NCBI RefSeq assembly: GCF_900447215.1
Contig: NZ_UFYA01000001.1
Coordinates: 558,001 to 622,000, forward strand
Length of the DNA stretch: 64,000 bases
Reading direction: 5' to 3'
DNA from: Dermatophilus congolensis
GTDB taxonomy: Bacteria > Actinomycetota > Actinomycetes > Actinomycetales > Dermatophilaceae
Both the position numbers and the translations under genes were made by a program. Positions 37,606 to 46,698 of this stretch are shown here, one piece after another. Numbering within the stretch: the stretch's first letter is position 1; every line of letters starts with the position of its first letter. The notes under the pieces were generated by a model. It had not been told where the DNA came from. It saw nothing but the letters and a program-made list of their open reading frames with translations, and did no database searches.

Positions 37606-39053
37606 CGAGCAGCCTGTGGGTCGGAGGGAGTCCCGTTTTCTGCGAGTTCGCGCAGGTCGCGGGGGCGCATGAGGTTTTCGCGTGAAAGTACGCGATCGAG
37701 CAAGTCTGCGTCCATGAGTTCTCGTTCGAGGACGATTTCGCGGACGCTTTTACCTGTTGCGGCGGCTTCTTTGCCGACGGCGTCACCGGCTGTGTGGCCG
37801 ATGTAGTCGTTGAGGTAGGTAACCACGCCGATGGAGTTCGTGACGTATTCGTGGCATACGTCGGGGTTGGCGGTGATGCCTTGAATGCATTTGGTGCGCA
37901 GGGTAGTGCAGGCGTTTTTAAGTAGTGAGATGGACTCGAAGAGCGCTTGGGCAATGACAGGTTCCATGACGTTGAGTTGGAGTTGTCCGGCTTCTGCGGC
38001 GAGGGAGACGGTGAGGTCGTTGCCCATGACTTTGAAGCAGACCTGGTTAACGACTTCAGGTATGACGGGGTTCACTTTGGCGGGCATGATCGATGATCCT
38101 GCTTGCATTTCGGGCAGGTTGATTTCGTTGAGTCCTGCGCGGGGTCCGGAGGATAGGAGGCGTAGATCGTTGCAGATTTTGGAGAGTTTGACAGCAAGGC
38201 GTTTGAGTGCTGCGTGGGCCATGACGTAAGCCCCGCAGTCGCTGGTGGCTTCAATGAGGTTGGGGGCGGGGACGCAGGGGCGGCCGCTGACTCGAGCGAG
38301 GTTGACGAGGGCGAGGTTGGCGTATTCGGGGGGTGTGTTGAGTCCGGTTCCGATAGCTGTGGCACCGAGGTTCATTTCGAGTAGGAGGGTGCGGGCATTG
38401 TCGAGGTGGCGGAGTTCTTCTCCGAGGGTGACGGCGAAGGCAGTGAATTCTTGGCCGAGGGTCATGGGGACGGCGTCTTGAAGTTGAGTGCGTCCCATTT
38501 TGAGGATTTCGGTGAATTCGTCGCCTTTGTTGGCGAAGGTGGCGTTGAGTTCGCCCAGTGTGTCTGCTAGGTCGCCGAGCATGGTGTCGACGGCGAGGCG
38601 GAATCCGCAGGGGTATGCATCGTTGGTGGATTGGCTGCGGTTGACGTCATCGTTGGGGTTGACGATTTTGTAGCTTCCTTTGGGCTCACCGAGGTGTTCG
38701 AGGGCTAGGTTGGCGATGACTTCGTTGGTGTTCATGTTGAGGGATGTGCCGGCGCCGCCTTGGAATACGTCGATGGGGAATTGGTCCATGCAGCGGTTGT
38801 TGTCGAGCATTTGGTCGCAGGCCCAGATGATTGCGTCGGCGGTTTCGGGTTTGAGTGCTCCGAGGGTTTTGTTGGTCATTGCTGCGGCTTTTTTGACCAT
38901 GACCATGCCGCGGATCATGGCGGGGGTGTCATTGATGGTGTGTCCGGAGATGGGGAAGTTTTCGATGGCTCTGGTGGCGTGGATGCCGTAGTAGGCGTTG
39001 GCGGGGACGTCTTTGCTTCCGAGTAGGTCGGTTTCGGTGCGGGTGGTGCTCAT
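37602..39053 (-). CDS. aspA: aspartate ammonia-lyase AspA
   Basis: A 483-residue member of the fumarase/aspartase family converting L-aspartate to fumarate and ammonia. It carries the family signature [15 protein letters not shown], the SQSTNDAYP and [10 protein letters not shown] substrate-site blocks, and the N-terminal block [13 protein letters not shown] of aspartases. Pairing with dcu favours aspartase over fumarase. ATG 39053 follows AAGGAG. Operon with the transporter; together they can feed fumarate respiration or nitrogen supply. Confidence 0.92.
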   Translation of the reverse strand: MSTTRTETDLLGSKDVPANAYYGIHATRAIENFPISGHTINDTPAMIRGMVMVKKAAAMTNKTLGALKPETADAIIWACDQMLDNNRCMDQFPIDVFQGGAGTSLNMNTNEVIANLALEHLGEPKGSYKIVNPNDDVNRSQSTNDAYPCGFRLAVDTMLGDLADTLGELNATFANKGDEFTEILKMGRTQLQDAVPMTLGQEFTAFAVTLGEELRHLDNARTLLLEMNLGATAIGTGLNTPPEYANLALVNLARVSGRPCVPAPNLIEATSDCGAYVMAHAALKRLAVKLSKICNDLRLLSSGPRAGLNEINLPEMQAGSSIMPAKVNPVIPEVVNQVCFKVMGNDLTVSLAAEAGQLQLNVMEPVIAQALFESISLLKNACTTLRTKCIQGITANPDVCHEYVTNSIGVVTYLNDYIGHTAGDAVGKEAAATGKSVREIVLERELMDADLLDRVLSRENLMRPRDLRELAENGTPSDPQAAR

Positions 39054-39649
39054 GTGTGTCTCCTTGTTTTGGTGTGTGGGATTCTGTTGTTGAAGGTGCG
39101 GTCTGGTGGTTTAAGCATGCTCTTTTGGTGATGTGGCCGGGCTTGTTTTGGGGGTGTATTAGCTGGATGTGAGGGGGTTATCAGGGCGGTGCTGGGGGTC
39201 ACGTGGGAAGAGGTTGTTGAAGGTGGTAGGTCGGTGGGGTGATCTGGTCTTCGGTGGGGATTCTTGATAAGATGGTGAGTCGACCGGTCGGCCTGCGTAT
39301 GCAAAGTCATTCATCTGTGAAAGATGTTGTGGTTTAGCGGTGTAGGTGGACATCAAGTGAGGCGCTCCCTGCTTCCACCTGTTTATCGCTTTTGCGTTCG
39401 GGTCACGGGTCTTCGACATTGATTTGTCGTGTGTCGGGTCTTTCGGGGACCTGAGTCTCGTGTTGGGTGATGCCTTTCGTGATGTCTGCGAGAGGCATTT
39501 TTTGTGTCCCAGGTGTCCGTGGTTCGAGAAGTTTGTGGAGGTTTGCTCTGCTGGCTTCTCGAGGCATGGCCTCTGTGGGCAGCCTGGCCGGGCGAGGTGT
39601 TCAAAGAGGATCGCCTCGTTAGGGATCCACGAGATTAAAGGAGCGCGAC
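39054..39649. promoter_or_regulatory. 596-base aspA/infC divergent intergenic region
   Basis: No gene is supported. It must contain the aspA promoter (minus strand) and the infC promoter (plus strand). The infC-proximal part has the attenuator-like hairpin listed separately, another 7-base perfect pairing CGAGAAG/CTTCTCG just downstream of it, and the AAAGGAG ribosome-binding site. The aspA half is extremely G/T-rich on the + strand: in 39121-39180 I count 26 G, 23 T, 6 A and 5 C. Confidence 0.6.
39470..39503 (+). terminator. intrinsic terminator/attenuator in the infC leader
   Basis: ATGCCTTTCG (39470-39479) pairs with CGAGAGGCAT (39489-39498) with a single T-G wobble and a 9-base loop, directly followed by a run of T to 39503. 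It lies about 150 bases upstream of infC with no gene ahead of it on this strand, so it should act as a conditional terminator inside the leader of infC-rpmI-rplT. Leader attenuation of this operon is known in other bacteria (the L20 leader of Firmicutes). Confidence 0.65.
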
Positions 39650-40291
39650 ATCAGCGAAGCCCGTATTAATGACCGCATTCGAGTGCCCAAGGTTCGATTG
39701 GTTGGACCGAACGGCGAGCAGGCCGGGATCGTCAATATTGATGAGGCCTTGCGTCTGGCTGCGGAGGTTGATCTCGACTTGGTCGAGGTTGCCCCTAATG
39801 CCAATCCGCCGGTGGCCAAGCTCATGGATTATGGCAAGTACAAGTACGAAGCCGCTTTGAAAGCCCGTGAGTCCCGCAAGAACCAGGTCAATACGGTCAT
39901 CAAGGAGATCAAGCTCCGACCGAAGATCGATGCGCACGACTATGAGACGAAGAAGGGCCATGTTGTCCGATTCCTTTCTGGTGGTGACAAGGTCAAGGTG
40001 ACGATCATGTTCCGTGGTCGGGAGCAGTCCCGCCCGGAGTTGGGGTTCCGTCTGCTCCAGCGTTTGGCTGATGATGTCGCCGAACTAGGAACGGTGGAAA
40101 GTCAACCAAAGCAGGATGGCCGGAACATGGTGATGGTGGTCGCTCCAACGAAGAAGAAGTCAGAAGCTAAGGCTGAGCAGCGTCGTAAGCGTGACGAGTC
40201 TGCTCGGGCGGCTGCGCAGGCTAAAGCTGAGAAGCAAGCGCCGGCAGCAGCGGCTGAGACTGCAGCTGAAGAGCCAGTCGAGCAGGTCTGA
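39650..40291 (+). CDS. infC: translation initiation factor IF-3, AUC start codon
   Basis: IF-3 binds the 30S subunit and discriminates against wrong start codons. The conserved sequence begins [17 protein letters not shown], encoded from ATC 39650; AAAGGAG at 39637-39643 stands six bases before that ATC and no in-frame ATG, GTG or TTG lies between. The later GTG 39683 would delete the conserved N-terminal arm. A rare AUU/AUC-type start is the known basis of IF-3 autoregulation. The protein is 213 residues: N-domain, linker and C-domain ([29 protein letters not shown]), then an Ala/Lys/Glu-rich tail from about residue 175 usual in actinobacteria. Confidence 0.93.
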   Translation: MSEARINDRIRVPKVRLVGPNGEQAGIVNIDEALRLAAEVDLDLVEVAPNANPPVAKLMDYGKYKYEAALKARESRKNQVNTVIKEIKLRPKIDAHDYETKKGHVVRFLSGGDKVKVTIMFRGREQSRPELGFRLLQRLADDVAELGTVESQPKQDGRNMVMVVAPTKKKSEAKAEQRRKRDESARAAAQAKAEKQAPAAAAETAAEEPVEQV

Positions 40292-40304
40292 GGCTCTGCT
40301 TCAC

Positions 40305-40327
40305 AGGATCGGCTCGCTGATCCTTTT
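40305..40327 (+). terminator. weak hairpin with T run between infC and rpmI
   Basis: AGGATC (40305-40310) pairs with GATCCT (40319-40324) around an 8-base loop, followed by TTT. It begins 13 bases after the infC stop and may trim or attenuate transcription into rpmI-rplT. Confidence 0.4.
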
Positions 40328-40445
40328 GGCGGATGTTGTTTCATGCTTCGTCCGTATCGCCGGTTTACCGGCAGTAATAGCGCCAACCGGCGCCCATCCG
40401 CGTGTTTCGCGTGTGATGGCCCGACAGCGACAAGGAGATCGGCCC

Positions 40446-40640
40446 ATGCCGAAGAACAAGACTCACAGTGGTGCGAAGAAGCGCTTCCGCCTTACCGGTA
40501 CCGGCAAGGTTATGCGCGAGCAGGCGGGCCAGCGTCACCTTCTCGAGCGCAAGTCGAGCAAGCAGATTCGTCGTATGCAGGATGACCAGGTTCTTGCGCC
40601 GCAGGACGCCAAGAAGGTCAAGAAGCTTCTCGGCAAGTAA
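40446..40640 (+). CDS. rpmI: 50S ribosomal protein L35
   Basis: A 64-residue basic ribosomal protein matching L35 throughout ([20 protein letters not shown] at the start, then an Arg/Lys-rich body and a KKVKKLLGK end). ATG 40446 follows AAGGAGA. Overlapping longer reading frames exist but have no homology. Second gene of the infC-rpmI-rplT operon. Confidence 0.97.
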   Translation: MPKNKTHSGAKKRFRLTGTGKVMREQAGQRHLLERKSSKQIRRMQDDQVLAPQDAKKVKKLLGK

Positions 40641-40695
40641 GCCACTCGCACACCGAACATATTTTCCGCTGTAAGGCTTTAAGTCTTCCGGTGCC

Positions 40696-40711
40696 CGGCC
40701 TGTAAAGGCCG
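40696..40711 (+). other. small GNRA-type hairpin in the rpmI-rplT spacer
   Basis: CGGCCT (40696-40701) pairs perfectly with AGGCCG (40706-40711) around the tetraloop GTAA (GUAA in RNA, a GNRA loop). It lies in the 110-base spacer ahead of rplT. Ribosomal-protein autoregulatory sites often use such hairpins; that role is only a suggestion. Confidence 0.3.
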
Positions 40712-40750
40712 TGAGGTGCGGGTGCGGATCCGATTAGCAAGGAGAATCAC

Positions 40751-41134
40751 GTGGCACGCGTGAAGCGGGCGGTTAACGCCCATAAGAAGCGTCGTACTAC
40801 CCTCGAGCGAGCCAGCGGTTACCGCGGTCAGCGTTCTCGCCTGTACCGCAAGGCGAAGGAGCAGGTCACTCACTCATTCGTTTACAGCTACCGCGACCGT
40901 CGCGCGCGCAAAGGCGACTTCCGTCGTCTCTGGATTCAGCGCATCAACGCTGCAGCTCGTGCGAACGGTATGACGTACAACCGTTTCATTCAGGGACTGA
41001 AAGCTGCTGAGGTTGATGTCGACCGCCGTATGCTAGCTGAATTGGCTGTTTCTGACCCTGCTGCGTTTACTGCGCTAGTGGAGATCGCCAAGGCGAACGT
41101 TCCGGCTCAGTCGAAGGGTGAGCAGGACTCCTGA
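40751..41134 (+). CDS. rplT: 50S ribosomal protein L20
   Basis: A 127-residue ribosomal protein with the typical L20 sequence ([54 protein letters not shown]). GTG 40751 follows AAGGAG. L20 is needed early in 50S assembly and represses its own operon in several bacteria. The methyltransferase gene starts 25 bases after its stop, or overlaps it if an upstream GTG is used. Confidence 0.97.
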   Translation: MARVKRAVNAHKKRRTTLERASGYRGQRSRLYRKAKEQVTHSFVYSYRDRRARKGDFRRLWIQRINAAARANGMTYNRFIQGLKAAEVDVDRRMLAELAVSDPAAFTALVEIAKANVPAQSKGEQDS

Positions 41135-41159
41135 TCCTCAGCGCAGCTACGATCGCTGC

Positions 41160-41990
41160 GTGAGTATTCAAAGCAATCGACGAACCCGTTCCCTCCTCGA
41201 TAATCCGAGAGCGGAGCGGGTTCGTCGTGTTCGTGCATTACTTCGCCGGAGTGTGCGGCAAAAAGAGGGAAGATTTCTCGCAGAGGGGCCACAAGCAGTT
41301 CGGGAGGCAGTGGCTTGGTGCCCACGATCAATTATTGATGTTTATGTTGATCCGCATGGTCGCGAGCGGCATAAGGACATTGTCGATGCGGCGTTGGCTG
41401 CGGGAGTTTTCGTTCATGAGGTGACTGCTGAAGTATTGGCTGTGATGGCCGATACGGAGAGCCCGCAAGGCGTTTTGGCCGTGGTTGAGAAAGTAGACGT
41501 GCCATTAGAGAAGATCCTTGAAGAGGGATCTGATCGTCCTCGGATGCTTGTCATGCTGGCTGCGGTGCGTGATCCAGGTAATGCAGGGACCGTTTTGCGG
41601 GGCGCAGACGCGATGGGTGCGGATGCGGTTTTGGTTGGTTCTTCAAGCGTGGATTTGTACAACCCGAAGGTAGTTCGCTCAACTGTGGGTTCGTTGTTCC
41701 ATCTGCCTGTTGTTACGGGAGTCGATGTGCAGAGCACGTTGATGCGGCTTCGTGAAGAGGCTGGTGTGGTTGCTTATGCCGCAGATGGTGAGGGAGATAC
41801 ACCTATTGCTGAGGCAGATTTGACGCGTTCTCATGTGTGGGTGATGGGAAATGAAGCTTGGGGGCTCACGGAAGAGATGAGTGCTTCTTGTGATCAGGTT
41901 GTCTCAATTCCTCTTCATCGAGCAGAGTCGCTAAACCTTGCAATGGCAGCCACGATTTGTATGTTCGCTTCGTCTCAGGCGCGTGGTTGA
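41160..41990 (+). CDS. SpoU/TrmH-family RNA 2'-O-methyltransferase (TsnR-like)
   Basis: A 276-residue SPOUT methyltransferase. An N-terminal substrate-binding part (RRSVRQKEGRFLAEGPQAVR) precedes the knotted domain with its three motifs: VRDPGNAGTVLRGADAMG, VMGNEAWGL and SLNLAMAATICMF. Homologues methylate ribose in rRNA or tRNA; the gene behind rplT in actinobacteria is usually annotated as 23S rRNA methyltransferase, but the target is not visible. GTG 41160 is chosen by alignment; GTG 41118, overlapping rplT, is open as an alternative. Confidence 0.88.
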   Translation: MSIQSNRRTRSLLDNPRAERVRRVRALLRRSVRQKEGRFLAEGPQAVREAVAWCPRSIIDVYVDPHGRERHKDIVDAALAAGVFVHEVTAEVLAVMADTESPQGVLAVVEKVDVPLEKILEEGSDRPRMLVMLAAVRDPGNAGTVLRGADAMGADAVLVGSSSVDLYNPKVVRSTVGSLFHLPVVTGVDVQSTLMRLREEAGVVAYAADGEGDTPIAEADLTRSHVWVMGNEAWGLTEEMSASCDQVVSIPLHRAESLNLAMAATICMFASSQARG

Positions 41991-42003
41991 TGGTGCTGAT
42001 CTT

Positions 42004-42942
42004 TTAAATGGCGTAGTCGATGATGACGGGACAGTGATCGGAGATACGGGAGTCTGGAGAGCTGTCTTTGTCTGTGGTGTCGTTAACGGCGGTTTCGGCG
42101 AGTTTTGGTGTGGCTAAGTGGTAGTCGATACGCCATCCGACGTCTTTGGTAAAAGATTGTCCGCGCCAGCTCCACCAGCTGTACGGTCCGGGGGTGGGGC
42201 CGTGACGGTGCCGGATGACATCAATGAATTTTCGGGGCGAGAGGATTTTGCTGAGCCACTCTCGTTCGATGGGAAGGAAGCCTTCAGAGCGGCGATTTGC
42301 TCGCCAGTTGGTGACATCCCAGTTTTCGTGGGCGATATTGAAGTCTCCCATGACGAGTAGTTCGCGGCCTCGTGCTTTTGCTTGCCTTCGTGCGCGGGTG
42401 AGTTGTCTATCTAGTCCGGTGAGAAAATCCATTTTCCGGAGGTGTTTTGCACCGCCGTCCATAGGTTCGCGAGAGTTTCCGGGGCGTTGTAGTTCTGCTG
42501 GTAGGCCTCCTTTGGGTACGTATAAAGAGATGACTGTGATTGGTGCTTCTGCCAGGTCTACTTCGATCCAACGGCCTTCGTGTATGAATTTTTTGAGTTC
42601 GCGTGCCAGGTGCGTGGGAGAACTCTCTCGCTGTGGTGTTGGGTAGGAATCGGCTTCGCCATTGTTGGGGGTGAAGATGGTTGCGGGGTGAGTAAGGTTC
42701 CAGGTGCGTACATCTTCGGGTGGTTGTTTTGTGAGGATGGCGACGCCGTTTCGGCCGGGGAGTGTGCCGGGGTTGTAGGCGGTGTAGTAGGGGCCGAAGG
42801 CATTGGTGGGGAGTACTTCGAGTGAGGCTCGTACTTCTTGGAGTGCGATCACGTCGCAGTTGCGTTCTTGAAGCCAGCAAGTGAATCCGCGGCGGTGTGC
42901 GGCACGAATGCCATTGATGTTGAAGGTGGCGATACGCTGCAT
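42004..42942 (-). CDS. xthA: exodeoxyribonuclease III (AP endonuclease)
   Basis: A 312-residue exonuclease/endonuclease/phosphatase-family repair enzyme. Active-site blocks are complete: ATFNINGIRA at the start, ALQEVRA with the metal-binding Glu, GDFNIAHENWDV, GWRIDYHLAT and the final SDHCPVIIDY with catalytic Asp-His. It nicks DNA 5' of abasic sites. ATG 42942 gives the canonical N-terminus; the frame is open upstream without homology. It is inserted, in opposite orientation, between rplT-methyltransferase and pheS, and diverges from pheS. Confidence 0.93.
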   Translation of the reverse strand: MQRIATFNINGIRAAHRRGFTCWLQERNCDVIALQEVRASLEVLPTNAFGPYYTAYNPGTLPGRNGVAILTKQPPEDVRTWNLTHPATIFTPNNGEADSYPTPQRESSPTHLARELKKFIHEGRWIEVDLAEAPITVISLYVPKGGLPAELQRPGNSREPMDGGAKHLRKMDFLTGLDRQLTRARRQAKARGRELLVMGDFNIAHENWDVTNWRANRRSEGFLPIEREWLSKILSPRKFIDVIRHRHGPTPGPYSWWSWRGQSFTKDVGWRIDYHLATPKLAETAVNDTTDKDSSPDSRISDHCPVIIDYAI

Positions 42943-43014
42943 TTTTACAAGAGTAGTGCTGTGTGATTGTGCAGAAGCGTCCGTATGGGTGCGGCACTCA
43001 TGCGCTCTCGCCTT

Positions 43015-43020
43015 TAGGAT
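43015..43020 (+). promoter_or_regulatory. -10 box of pheS, implying a leaderless transcript
   Basis: TAGGAT ends 8 bases before GTG 43028, so the RNA would begin at or next to the start codon. No Shine-Dalgarno sequence precedes the GTG, which fits leaderless translation, common in actinobacteria. The -35 region is weak. Confidence 0.4.
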
Positions 43021-43027
43021 CAGGTAC

Positions 43028-44122
43028 GTGTCCGGACCCAATACGAATTACGATCCTGTAGAGGTGAGCGCTTTGTCGGCCGAGTCGGTCGAGGCTGCGC
43101 TTGCAGATGCCCTTGCTGCTGTGGAGGCTGCGGGGGATCTGGATGAGTTGAAAGCTGCGCGTGTTGCGCATGCTGGCGAGAAGAGCCCGTTGGCTTTGGC
43201 GAATCGTGAAATTGGAGCGTTGCCGCCAAGTGCTAAGGCTGAAGCTGGCAAACGTGTCGGTGCTGCACGTGGGCAGATTGGTCGTGCTTTGGCTGCACGG
43301 CAGGAGATCTTGGAGGCTGAGCATGAAGAGAAGATGCTGGCCGAGGAGACTATCGATGTAACGGTCGTTCCTGAACGTCGCCGTATTGGTGCTCGGCACC
43401 CGATCTCACTGATGTCAGAGCGGATTGCTGACATTTTTGTCGGTATGGGATGGGAAATCGCTGATGGTCCGGAAGTCGAGGCGGAGTGGTTTAACTTTGA
43501 CTCTTTGAACTTTGCTCCTGACCATCCGGCGCGGGCGATGCAGGACACCTTTTTCGTGGAGCCTGCCGATGGTGGGTTGGTGTTGCGGACGCATACTTCG
43601 CCAGTTCAGATGCGAGTGTTGCACGAGCGGGATTTGCCTGTATACGTGGCCGTTCCGGGCAAGGTTTTCCGCACGGATGATTTGGATGCCACGCATACAC
43701 CTGTCTTTCACCAAATTGAAGGTTTGGCGGTTGATAAGGGCCTGACGATGGCCCATCTGCGGGGTACCTTGGACCGATTCTTGTCTGAGTTGGTTCAGGC
43801 AGAGGTGGTGACGAGGCTGCGGCCGTCGTTCTTCCCGTTCACTGAGCCAAGTGCTGAGATGGATGTGCAGTGCTGGGCGTGTGCCGGTGGTGAGGCATCG
43901 TGTCGGGTGTGCGGAGGTACTGGTTGGATCGAGCTTGGTGGCTGCGGCATGGTTAATCGGAACGTGTTGCTGGCTGCTGGAATTGATCCGGAGGTTTATA
44001 CCGGTTTTGCGTTTGGGTTGGGTATTGAGCGTGCCTTGATGTTGCGGCACGGGGTGAAAGACATGTTTGACATCGTTGAGGGTGACGTGCGTTTCAGCAC
44101 CCAGTTTGGCTTGGAGATCTGA
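43028..44122 (+). CDS. pheS: phenylalanyl-tRNA synthetase alpha subunit
   Basis: A 364-residue catalytic subunit of the heterotetrameric class II synthetase. An N-terminal coiled coil (about 15-95) contacts tRNA; motif 2 and 3 blocks follow (RTDDLDATHTPVFHQIEG; YTGFAFGLGIERALML), with a four-cysteine segment between CWACAGG and CRVCGGTGW. GTG 43028 is chosen as the conserved start; upstream in-frame sequence lies in the xthA promoter and gene. Its stop overlaps the pheT ATG by one base (TGATG). Confidence 0.95.
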   Translation: MSGPNTNYDPVEVSALSAESVEAALADALAAVEAAGDLDELKAARVAHAGEKSPLALANREIGALPPSAKAEAGKRVGAARGQIGRALAARQEILEAEHEEKMLAEETIDVTVVPERRRIGARHPISLMSERIADIFVGMGWEIADGPEVEAEWFNFDSLNFAPDHPARAMQDTFFVEPADGGLVLRTHTSPVQMRVLHERDLPVYVAVPGKVFRTDDLDATHTPVFHQIEGLAVDKGLTMAHLRGTLDRFLSELVQAEVVTRLRPSFFPFTEPSAEMDVQCWACAGGEASCRVCGGTGWIELGGCGMVNRNVLLAAGIDPEVYTGFAFGLGIERALMLRHGVKDMFDIVEGDVRFSTQFGLEI

Positions 44123-46698
44123 TGCGGGTACCGATTTCGTGGTTGAGGGACATCGTGGGCAAGAACTCCTTGCCTGATGAGATGACTGCTGAGCAAGTGG
44201 CAGCAGCATTGGTGCGCGTAGGCCTTGAAGAAGAGGCCATTCTTGGCGGTGAAATCTCTGGGCCGTTGGTGGTTGGCCGCGTGCTGACGCGTGTTGAAGA
44301 GCCCCAGAAGAATGGCAAAGTCATCAACTGGTGCACGGTGGATGTTGGTGAAAACGGGCAGCGTCTTTCTGAACAAAAAGATCAGGAGATTGTGTGCGGG
44401 GCACACAACTTTGATGTTGGTGATCTTGTTGTTGTTGTGCTTCCTGGCGCCGTGCTTCCTGGTGGGTTCGAGATCAGTGCCCGTAAGACGTATGGGCATA
44501 TGAGTAACGGCATGATTTGTGCAGAAGATGAGCTTGGTCTAGGTGAAGATCACGAGGGAATCATCGTTCTGACGGAGTACTTCAAGAACAATCCGGACAA
44601 GCTTGCTCGTTGCGTGCCTGGTGCGGATGCTATTGAGTTGCTCGGTCTGGATGAGAAAGTTGTTGAAATCAACGTCACGCCTGATCGGGGTTACGCCTTC
44701 TCGATGCGCGGGGTGGCTCGTGATTTTGCTTTGTCGGTAGGCGCTCCGGTGGTGGACCCTGCTGTAGATGCGGCTTCGCGGGCACCGGAGGGCAACGAAT
44801 CTGGTTATGAAGTTCGCCTGGAAGACGAAAATCCTATTCGCGGTAATGATGGGTGTGATCGTTACGTTGCGCGTGTTGTGCGTGGCGTGAATCCTGATAC
44901 GCCTACGCCTGAGTGGATGGTTCAGCGGCTGGTGCAGTCGGGGATGCGTCCGATTTCATTTGTGGTTGATGTGACGAATTACGTCATGTTGCTGCTTGGC
45001 AATCCGTTGCATGCGTTTGATCTTTCTCAGCTTGAAGGACCGATCGTGGTTCGTCGGGCTAGGCCTGATGAGAAGTTGACGACGCTAGATGGGGTGGAGC
45101 GGGAGCTCCATGGCGAGGATCTCGTTATTACTGACTCAGGTGAGAAACCGCTGGTGTTGGCGGGTGTGATGGGAGGAATGGGGGTTGAGGTCACCGATAA
45201 GACGACAGATGTTTTGATTGAAGCTGCTTGTTTTGATCCGGTGAGTGTTGCTCGTTCTTCGCGGCGTCATCGGCTGAGTAGCGAGTCGTCGAAGCGTTTT
45301 GAGCGAGGTGTCGATCCTGCTCTTGCTCCGGCTGCTGCGGAGATGGTGGCAGATTTGTTGGTTCGTTATGCCGGTGGTACGGCGGATGAAGGTGTTACGG
45401 ATGTGGGGGAGCGTGTTGCGCTGGCGCGTATTACCACACCGTTCACCATGTCTATGCATGAGCCGGAGCGGCTAGTGGGGCTGAAGTGGACGCCGGCGCA
45501 GATTGGTGAGGAATTGTCGCGGCTGGGAGTGTCAGCCACGGGCAATGGTGATGGAACGTTGAGCATTGTTGCGCCCTCATGGCGTCCAGATTTGCGGACA
45601 GGAGCCGATGTTGTTGAAGAGTTGGCTCGTTTACGGGGGTATGAGCAGATTGGGTCTGTTCTCCCCGCGGCTCCTGGTGGTCGAGGTTTAACGGTTGCTC
45701 AGCGTGTTGTGCGTCGTGTTTCGGATACTTTGGCGAATGCAGGATTCGTTGAGGTGCTGACGTATCCCTTTGTGGCTTCTGAGCGTTTCGATGAGTTGCA
45801 GTATGGCGAGAAAGATGAGCGTCGTGTTGCGCGTCGTCTGGTGAATCCGCTTCGCGCTGAGCAGCCGTTATTGCGTACGACGGTTTTGTCAACGCTGGTT
45901 GATGCTGCGGCGCGTAACGTGGCTCGAGGAATTCGGGATGTTGCTGTTTTCGAGGTGGGCCGTGTTGTGCACGGTGTTGAGGAGCCGGTAGCAGCGCCAG
46001 TGCCTGCTGTGGGTGCCAAGCCTGAAGCGGAGGTTTTGGCGCAGATTGATCAAGCGCTGCCTCAGCAACCGCATCATGTGGCTTTCGTGGCTGCGGGAGC
46101 TGCGGTTTCTGCTGCGCCTGATGTTGAGGCGCGTGCGTTTGATGCAGCTGATGTCATTGGTGCTGTGCTTGAAGTCGGTCGAGCATTGGGGCTGAACTTG
46201 GTAGTTGAAGCTGCTGAGTGCGCGCCGTGGCATCCGGGACGTTGTGCCAAGGTTTCTACAGAATTTGGTGAGTGTGTCGGTTATGCGGGTGAGTTGGCTC
46301 CGCGTGTTTGCAAGGCAGTTGATTTGCCTGCGCGCACGTGTGCAGCAGAGCTGAACGTTGATGTTTTGATCGATGCGTTCGCTGCTTGTCGTGCTCAGGC
46401 TGTGAAGTTGTCAACGTTGCCTGTAGCGAATACGGATGTCGCCTTGGTTGTGGATGAGGTGGTTTCGGCAGCAGAGGTGGAGTCGGCCTTGCGTGAAGGG
46501 GCCGGGCCGTTGTTGGAAGAGTTGACTCTGTTCGATGTGTTCCGTGGGGAGCAGGTCGGTGAGGGTAAGAAGTCGTTGGCATATCGGTTGACGTTCCGCC
46601 CTCGGGAGAAAACGCTTAAGACGACGCAGGTTAGTGCACTGCGTGATGATGCGGTTGCAGCAGCTAAGAAGGCTACTGGAGCGGAGTTGCGTGGTTGA
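44122..46698 (+). CDS. pheT: phenylalanyl-tRNA synthetase beta subunit
   Basis: An 858-residue subunit. Recognisable parts are the N-terminal B1 segment MRVPISWLRDIV, the EMAP-like tRNA-binding domain (KDQEIVCGAHNFDVGD), the B3/B4 editing domain with DVTNYVMLLLGNPLHAFD, the B5 domain, the pseudo-catalytic domain and the C-terminal ferredoxin-like anticodon-binding domain ending near TLFDVFRGEQVGEGKKSLA. Operon with pheS. In related genomes argC follows; here an SDR gene follows instead. Confidence 0.96.
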   Translation: MRVPISWLRDIVGKNSLPDEMTAEQVAAALVRVGLEEEAILGGEISGPLVVGRVLTRVEEPQKNGKVINWCTVDVGENGQRLSEQKDQEIVCGAHNFDVGDLVVVVLPGAVLPGGFEISARKTYGHMSNGMICAEDELGLGEDHEGIIVLTEYFKNNPDKLARCVPGADAIELLGLDEKVVEINVTPDRGYAFSMRGVARDFALSVGAPVVDPAVDAASRAPEGNESGYEVRLEDENPIRGNDGCDRYVARVVRGVNPDTPTPEWMVQRLVQSGMRPISFVVDVTNYVMLLLGNPLHAFDLSQLEGPIVVRRARPDEKLTTLDGVERELHGEDLVITDSGEKPLVLAGVMGGMGVEVTDKTTDVLIEAACFDPVSVARSSRRHRLSSESSKRFERGVDPALAPAAAEMVADLLVRYAGGTADEGVTDVGERVALARITTPFTMSMHEPERLVGLKWTPAQIGEELSRLGVSATGNGDGTLSIVAPSWRPDLRTGADVVEELARLRGYEQIGSVLPAAPGGRGLTVAQRVVRRVSDTLANAGFVEVLTYPFVASERFDELQYGEKDERRVARRLVNPLRAEQPLLRTTVLSTLVDAAARNVARGIRDVAVFEVGRVVHGVEEPVAAPVPAVGAKPEAEVLAQIDQALPQQPHHVAFVAAGAAVSAAPDVEARAFDAADVIGAVLEVGRALGLNLVVEAAECAPWHPGRCAKVSTEFGECVGYAGELAPRVCKAVDLPARTCAAELNVDVLIDAFAACRAQAVKLSTLPVANTDVALVVDEVVSAAEVESALREGAGPLLEELTLFDVFRGEQVGEGKKSLAYRLTFRPREKTLKTTQVSALRDDAVAAAKKATGAELRG

